The translations under genes and the position numbers were made by a program. A stretch of 23,408 nucleotides of DNA, from the NCBI GenBank assembly GCA_964588285.1, contig CAZPNX010000034.1, positions 1-23,408 on the forward strand, given 5' to 3'. The notes under the pieces were generated by a model. It was not told where the DNA came from, did no database searches, and worked only from the letters and a program-made list of their open reading frames with translations. This DNA comes from CAZPNX01 sp964588285 (lineage in GTDB: Bacteria > Edwardsbacteria > AC1 > EtOH8). Shown here one piece after another: positions 20,430 through 23,408 of this stretch. Numbering within the stretch: position 1 is the first letter of the stretch; the number at the start of each line of letters is the position of its first letter.

Positions 20430-21253
20430 TACTTTCTCCTCTTAAGGATGAACTTGCCGGTGATGTTCCGCTTGCGGCGGGTCTTGCGCCCCTTGGCCAG
20501 CAGGCCCTTGGCGCTGCAAGGGTGGCGGCCGCCGGAGGACTTGCCCTCGCCGCCTCCCATGGGATGGTCGTGGGGATTCTTGGCCACGCCCCGGGAGTGC
20601 GGCCGCTTGCCAAGCCATCGGTTGCGGCCGGCCTTGCCGATGGAGATGTTTTCGTGCTCCAGGTTGCCCACCTGGCCGATAGTGGCCTGGCAATCCAACC
20701 GCACCATCCTCACCTCGCCCGAGGGCATGCGGATTTGGGCGTGTTCGCCCTCCTTGGCCAAAAGCTGGGCGCCGCCTCCGGCCGTCCGCACCAGCTGGCC
20801 GCCCTTTCCCTTTTTAAGCTCGATGTTGTGCACCGTGGTGCCCAGCGGGATCTCGGAAATGGGCAGGGCGTTGCCCACCTTGATCTCGGACCCGGGCCCG
20901 GAACTGAGCTGATCGCCGGGTTTGAGGCCCAGCGGGGCCACGATGTACCGCCATTCGCCGTCCCGGTACTTCAGCAGGGCGATGCGCGAGGAACGGTTGG
21001 GGTCGTACTCGATGGAGGCCACGGTGGCCGGAATGCCGAACTTGTCGCGGCGGAAGTCGATCATGCGGTAAGCCCGCTTGTGGCCTCCGCCCCGATGGGC
21101 CGAGGTCACCCGTCCATGGTTGTTGCGGCCCCCGCTTTTGGAAAGCGACGCCAGCAGGCTTTTGCGCGGCCGGTCGGCGGTGATCTCCTCGAAGGAGTAG
21201 CCGGTGCGGTGGCGCAGGCCCGGGGTCACCGGCTTATATGTCTTGATTCCCAT
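20429..21253 (-). CDS. rplB: 50S ribosomal protein L2
   Basis: L2 is essential for subunit association and peptidyl-transferase activity. The 274-residue protein is standard length, with M-G-I-K-T-Y-K-P-V-T-P-G at the start, the H-R-G-G-G-H-K-R motif near 54-61, and the C-terminal N-P-H-D-H-P-M-G-G-G-E-G-K-S loop that reaches toward the catalytic centre. It lies between rplW and rpsS. Confidence 0.99.
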   Translation of the reverse strand: MGIKTYKPVTPGLRHRTGYSFEEITADRPRKSLLASLSKSGGRNNHGRVTSAHRGGGHKRAYRMIDFRRDKFGIPATVASIEYDPNRSSRIALLKYRDGEWRYIVAPLGLKPGDQLSSGPGSEIKVGNALPISEIPLGTTVHNIELKKGKGGQLVRTAGGGAQLLAKEGEHAQIRMPSGEVRMVRLDCQATIGQVGNLEHENISIGKAGRNRWLGKRPHSRGVAKNPHDHPMGGGEGKSSGGRHPCSAKGLLAKGRKTRRKRNITGKFILKRRK

Positions 21254-21308
21254 GGCGCGGTCTTTCTTCTATTGATTCGGATTGTGCTGTCTGTTATGTC
21301 CCGTAATC

Positions 21309-21599
21309 CTAGATGCCCTCGATCAGCTCGATCTTGTTGTCCTTGGCCAGGGTGACGATGGCCTTCTTCCAGTCCGGCCTCTGGCCGGTGTTGCGGCCCA
21401 GCCTCTTGACCTTGCCCCGGATGTTCATGGTGGTGACGCCGGTCACCTTGACCTTGAACAGGGCCTCCACCGCCTGCTTGATCTGGAGCTTGTTGGCCCA
21501 GCTGGCCACTTCGAAGCTGTAGCGGTTGTGGGCCTCGCGCAGGGCGGTGATCTTCTCGGTGACCACCGGCCGTCTGATGACGGTGTGCAGTTCTTTCAT
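21309..21599 (-). CDS. rplW: 50S ribosomal protein L23
   Basis: L23 is the docking site for trigger factor and SRP at the exit tunnel. The 96-residue protein has I-R-R-P-V-V-T-E-K at 8-16, an N-K-L-Q-I-K-Q-A-V-E central motif, and the loop V-K-R-L-G-R-N-T-G that contacts 23S rRNA. Its start overlaps the rplD stop by four bases (ATGA). Confidence 0.99.
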   Translation of the reverse strand: MKELHTVIRRPVVTEKITALREAHNRYSFEVASWANKLQIKQAVEALFKVKVTGVTTMNIRGKVKRLGRNTGQRPDWKKAIVTLAKDNKIELIEGI

Positions 21600-22240
21600 C
21601 GGCTGAGGACCTCCTGCAGTGATTTAATACCGCTCTCGGTGGCCACCACGTGGTCGGACCAGAGGAGGTCGTAAGGGTGCACTTGGCGGGCCGGCACCAG
21701 GTGCAGGCCCGGAATGTTTCGGCCGGCCCGGATCAACGGGAGCGGGGCGGACGAGTCCAATAAAAGAACCTTGCGGCCGTCCAGCCCCATGGCGGCCATG
21801 ATGGCGCTTAAGTCCTTGGTCTTGCCGCTGGCCGGCAGGGCTTCGATCACCGACAGCTTGCCGCTGGCGGCCGAGTCGGACAGGGCCGAGATCAGGGCGG
21901 CCCGGCGCTGCCTCTTGGGCAGATTCCAGGAATAGTCCCTGGGATGCGGGCCGTGGGCCACATAGCCGCCCACCTGGATTGAGGAACGCCGGCTTCCCTG
22001 GCGGGCCCTTCCGGTGTGTTTCTGGGGGAACGGCTTCTTGCCTCCGCCCCTGACGTCGCCTGCGTTCTGAGTGTTGGCCGTTCCCTGGCGCCGGCTGTCC
22101 AGATGCTGCTTGACGGCTAAATAGAGCAGGTGCCGGTTGGCCTCGGCCCCGAAGATATTTTGTGGCAGTTCCCGAGTGCCGGTCTTACGTCCGGCGCTGT
22201 CGTAAAAGTTGACTGCTGGCATAGGGGTCGCCTTGCTCAT
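21596..22240 (-). CDS. rplD: 50S ribosomal protein L4
   Basis: L4 lines the exit tunnel and in E. coli is the regulator of the S10 operon. The 214-residue protein has the long internal tunnel loop (R-Q-G-T-A-N-T-Q-N-A-G-D-V-R-G-G-G-K-K-P, about 51-70), then R-A-R-Q-G-S-R-R-S and H-G-P-H-P-R-D-Y. The start at 22240 overlaps rplC by four bases. Another in-frame ATG six codons on is possible. The Rossmann-like C-domain is complete. Confidence 0.98.
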   Translation of the reverse strand: MSKATPMPAVNFYDSAGRKTGTRELPQNIFGAEANRHLLYLAVKQHLDSRRQGTANTQNAGDVRGGGKKPFPQKHTGRARQGSRRSSIQVGGYVAHGPHPRDYSWNLPKRQRRAALISALSDSAASGKLSVIEALPASGKTKDLSAIMAAMGLDGRKVLLLDSSAPLPLIRAGRNIPGLHLVPARQVHPYDLLWSDHVVATESGIKSLQEVLSR

Positions 22241-22857
22241 TGCTTGTGGATGGTGAGGATGCCCTCGGCCGCCCCGGGCACCCGGCCTTTGACTGCGATC
22301 AAATTCTTTTCGGCGTCGACCCTCTCGATCTTGACGTTGCGCAGGGAGAAGGTTCGGTTGCCCATGCGTCCGGCCATCCTCTTCCCTGGGTAGACCCGTC
22401 CCGGGGTCGAGCCAGAACTTACCGCTCCGGCCCGGCGGGTGCGGTCGGTCTGCCCGTGGGTGGCCGGTCCGCCGTGGAAGCCATGGCGTTTGACCACGCC
22501 GGCCGTGCCCTTGCCCTTGGTGATCCCGGTGATCTTGACCAGCTCGCCCGGCTTGAAAATATCGGCGGTAACCGTCTGGCCAGCCTGATAGGCCGAGGAG
22601 TCCTTTACCCGGAATTCGCGAAGGACCTTTTTGGGGGCGGTTTTGGCCGCGGCAAAGTGCCCGGCCAGCGGCTTGTTGATCCGGGAGGGTTTGGCATCCA
22701 GAAAGCCCAGCTGCACCGCCTGGTAGCCCTCGCGCTTGGCCGTCTTCACCTGGGTGACCACGCAGGGCCCGGCTTCGATCAGGGTCACCGGCACCGCCTG
22801 GTTGCCCTGGCCGTAGATCTGGGTCATTCCTATCTTTCTGCCGATCATTCCGCTCAT
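22237..22857 (-). CDS. rplC: 50S ribosomal protein L3
   Basis: L3 is an early large-subunit assembly protein with a loop near the peptidyl-transferase centre. The 206-residue protein starts M-S-G-M-I-G-R-K-I-G-M-T and has the conserved loop H-G-F-H-G-G-P-A-T-H-G and M-A-G-R-M-G near the expected methylated Gln region. Length is normal. It overlaps rplD by four bases and follows rpsJ. Confidence 0.98.
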   Translation of the reverse strand: MSGMIGRKIGMTQIYGQGNQAVPVTLIEAGPCVVTQVKTAKREGYQAVQLGFLDAKPSRINKPLAGHFAAAKTAPKKVLREFRVKDSSAYQAGQTVTADIFKPGELVKITGITKGKGTAGVVKRHGFHGGPATHGQTDRTRRAGAVSSGSTPGRVYPGKRMAGRMGNRTFSLRNVKIERVDAEKNLIAVKGRVPGAAEGILTIHKQ

Positions 22858-22916
22858 TTCATTTTATCCTTTTTCCCTTATCACCGTTTCCCCATGACCC
22901 CTTCTTCCCTGGAGTC

Positions 22917-23234
22917 TCACAGGCCGGTTTTGATCTCGATGTCCACCCCAGCCGGCAGCTCCAGCTTGGTCAGGGCGTTGATGGTCTGGGGGGTCGAGTT
23001 CCAAATGTCGATCAGCCGCTTGTGGATGCGGCGCTCGAACTGCTCGCGCGATTTCTTGTCCACGTGGGTGGAGCGGTTGACCGTGTAGACCGTCCGCTTG
23101 GTGGGCATGGGGATGGGCCCGGCCACCCTGGCCCCGGTGCGCTTGGCGGTGTTGACGATCTCGCCCACCGACTTGTCCAGCACCGCGTGGTCGTAAGCCT
23201 TGAGCTTGATCCTGATTACTTGTCCTGCGGTCAT
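22917..23234 (-). CDS. rpsJ: 30S ribosomal protein S10
   Basis: S10 is a 30S head protein that also serves as NusE in antitermination complexes. From the ATG at 23234 it has 105 residues: M-T-A-G-Q-V-I-R-I-K-L-K-A-Y-D-H at the start, and G-P-I-P-M-P-T-K, R-R-I-H-K-R-L-I-D-I and L-P-A-G-V-D-I-E-I-K further on. The upstream in-frame ATG at 23294 lies in the repeat-bearing spacer and is not supported. A weak GGA lies about nine bases before the chosen start. Confidence 0.98.
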   Translation of the reverse strand: MTAGQVIRIKLKAYDHAVLDKSVGEIVNTAKRTGARVAGPIPMPTKRTVYTVNRSTHVDKKSREQFERRIHKRLIDIWNSTPQTINALTKLELPAGVDIEIKTGL

Positions 23235-23280
23235 GTCTGCTATCCGATATTCAATTTGCTGTTCTAAGGTCCCCGGAAAG

Positions 23281-23339
23281 CCCACGAAAGACACGAAACA
23301 CCCTTAAATTTTTCGCGTCCTTTAGTTTGTTTCGTGTGA
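23281..23339. repeat. palindromic ACACGAAA-type element between tuf and rpsJ
   Basis: The left arm (23281-23303, with two ACGAAA units) faces a right arm (23311-23339) whose reverse complement begins TCACACGAAACAAACTAAAG. The arms are imperfectly complementary across an AT-rich centre. The element fills about half of the 120-base gap between tuf and rpsJ. It resembles the element between secY and adk. No clear promoter for rpsJ is seen nearby. Confidence 0.65.
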
Positions 23340-23354
23340 AATTATGGCTTTGGC

Positions 23355-23408
23355 CTACTCGATGATCTCGGTGACGGTGCCGGCGCCCACCGTCCGGCCG
23401 CCCTCGCG
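23355..23408 (-). CDS. tuf: elongation factor Tu, C-terminal end (partial)
   Basis: Only the last 17 codons and the TAG stop are inside the window: R-E-G-G-R-T-V-G-A-G-T-V-T-E-I-I-E, the very conserved end of EF-Tu domain III. EF-Tu delivers aminoacyl-tRNA to the ribosome. Its place directly upstream of rpsJ on the same strand is the usual str–S10 junction. Confidence 0.97.
   Translation of the reverse strand, partial: REGGRTVGAGTVTEIIE

Noticed and set aside
19527..20912. Plus-strand 461-codon open frame
   Set aside because: It lies fully antisense to rpsC, rplV, rpsS and rplB. It is a typical shadow of GC-rich coding DNA without motifs.
1..23408. tRNA, rRNA or integrase/transposase genes
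   Set aside because: No cloverleaf, rRNA signature or transposase-like protein was recognised in either strand.

Overview
The window is dominated by one very long minus-strand gene block: the complete, fused S10–spc–alpha ribosomal protein superoperon in canonical bacterial order. It is entered at the right edge from the last codons of EF-Tu (tuf) and runs leftwards through rpsJ-rplC-rplD-rplW-rplB-rpsS-rplV-rpsC-rplP-rpmC-rpsQ, then rplN-rplX-rplE-rpsN-rpsH-rplF-rplR-rpsE-rpmD-rplO-secY, then adk-map-infA-rpmJ-rpsM-rpsK-rpsD-rpoA-rplQ. It ends at a strong intrinsic terminator at about 6887-6926. Every recognised gene is on the minus strand, and the long plus-strand open frames are antisense shadows of GC-rich codons.

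Left of the superoperon lie accessory genes. They are a secreted GHL10-type glycoside-hydrolase-like protein (5759-6883), an inner-membrane-anchored OmpA-domain peptidoglycan-binding protein (4845-5546), a GT4 glycosyltransferase (3535-4719), and an nrdR–nrdD unit (nucleotide-dependent repressor plus anaerobic class III ribonucleotide reductase). The nrdR promoter has a near-consensus -35/-10 pair with a half-conserved NrdR box in its spacer. This suggests that NrdR regulates itself and nrdD.

The organism looks like an uncultured, GC-rich, anaerobic or facultatively anaerobic bacterium with a Gram-negative-type envelope. The reasons are the class III RNR, the OmpA-type peptidoglycan-binding protein, and zinc-ribbon forms of S14, S4, L36, L24 and adenylate kinase. 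I cannot name the phylum from the sequence. A candidate phylum near the FCB group is a guess.

The most unusual signal is at the left end. NrdD stops at the codon where the family has its catalytic glycyl-radical glycine (…G-I-Q-R-V-K-stop in place of R-V/I-x-G-Y). The stop is followed by two further 96-bp units, exactly in frame. Each unit re-encodes the NrdD terminal peptide and ends in its own stop (TGA, TGA, TAA), and the divergence in the shared peptide is mostly at third codon positions. A second theme is a scatter of short palindromic or tandem repeat elements in the gaps of this otherwise highly conserved operon. One appears to sit inside the GT4 reading frame, and another supplies the Shine-Dalgarno sequence of rplE.
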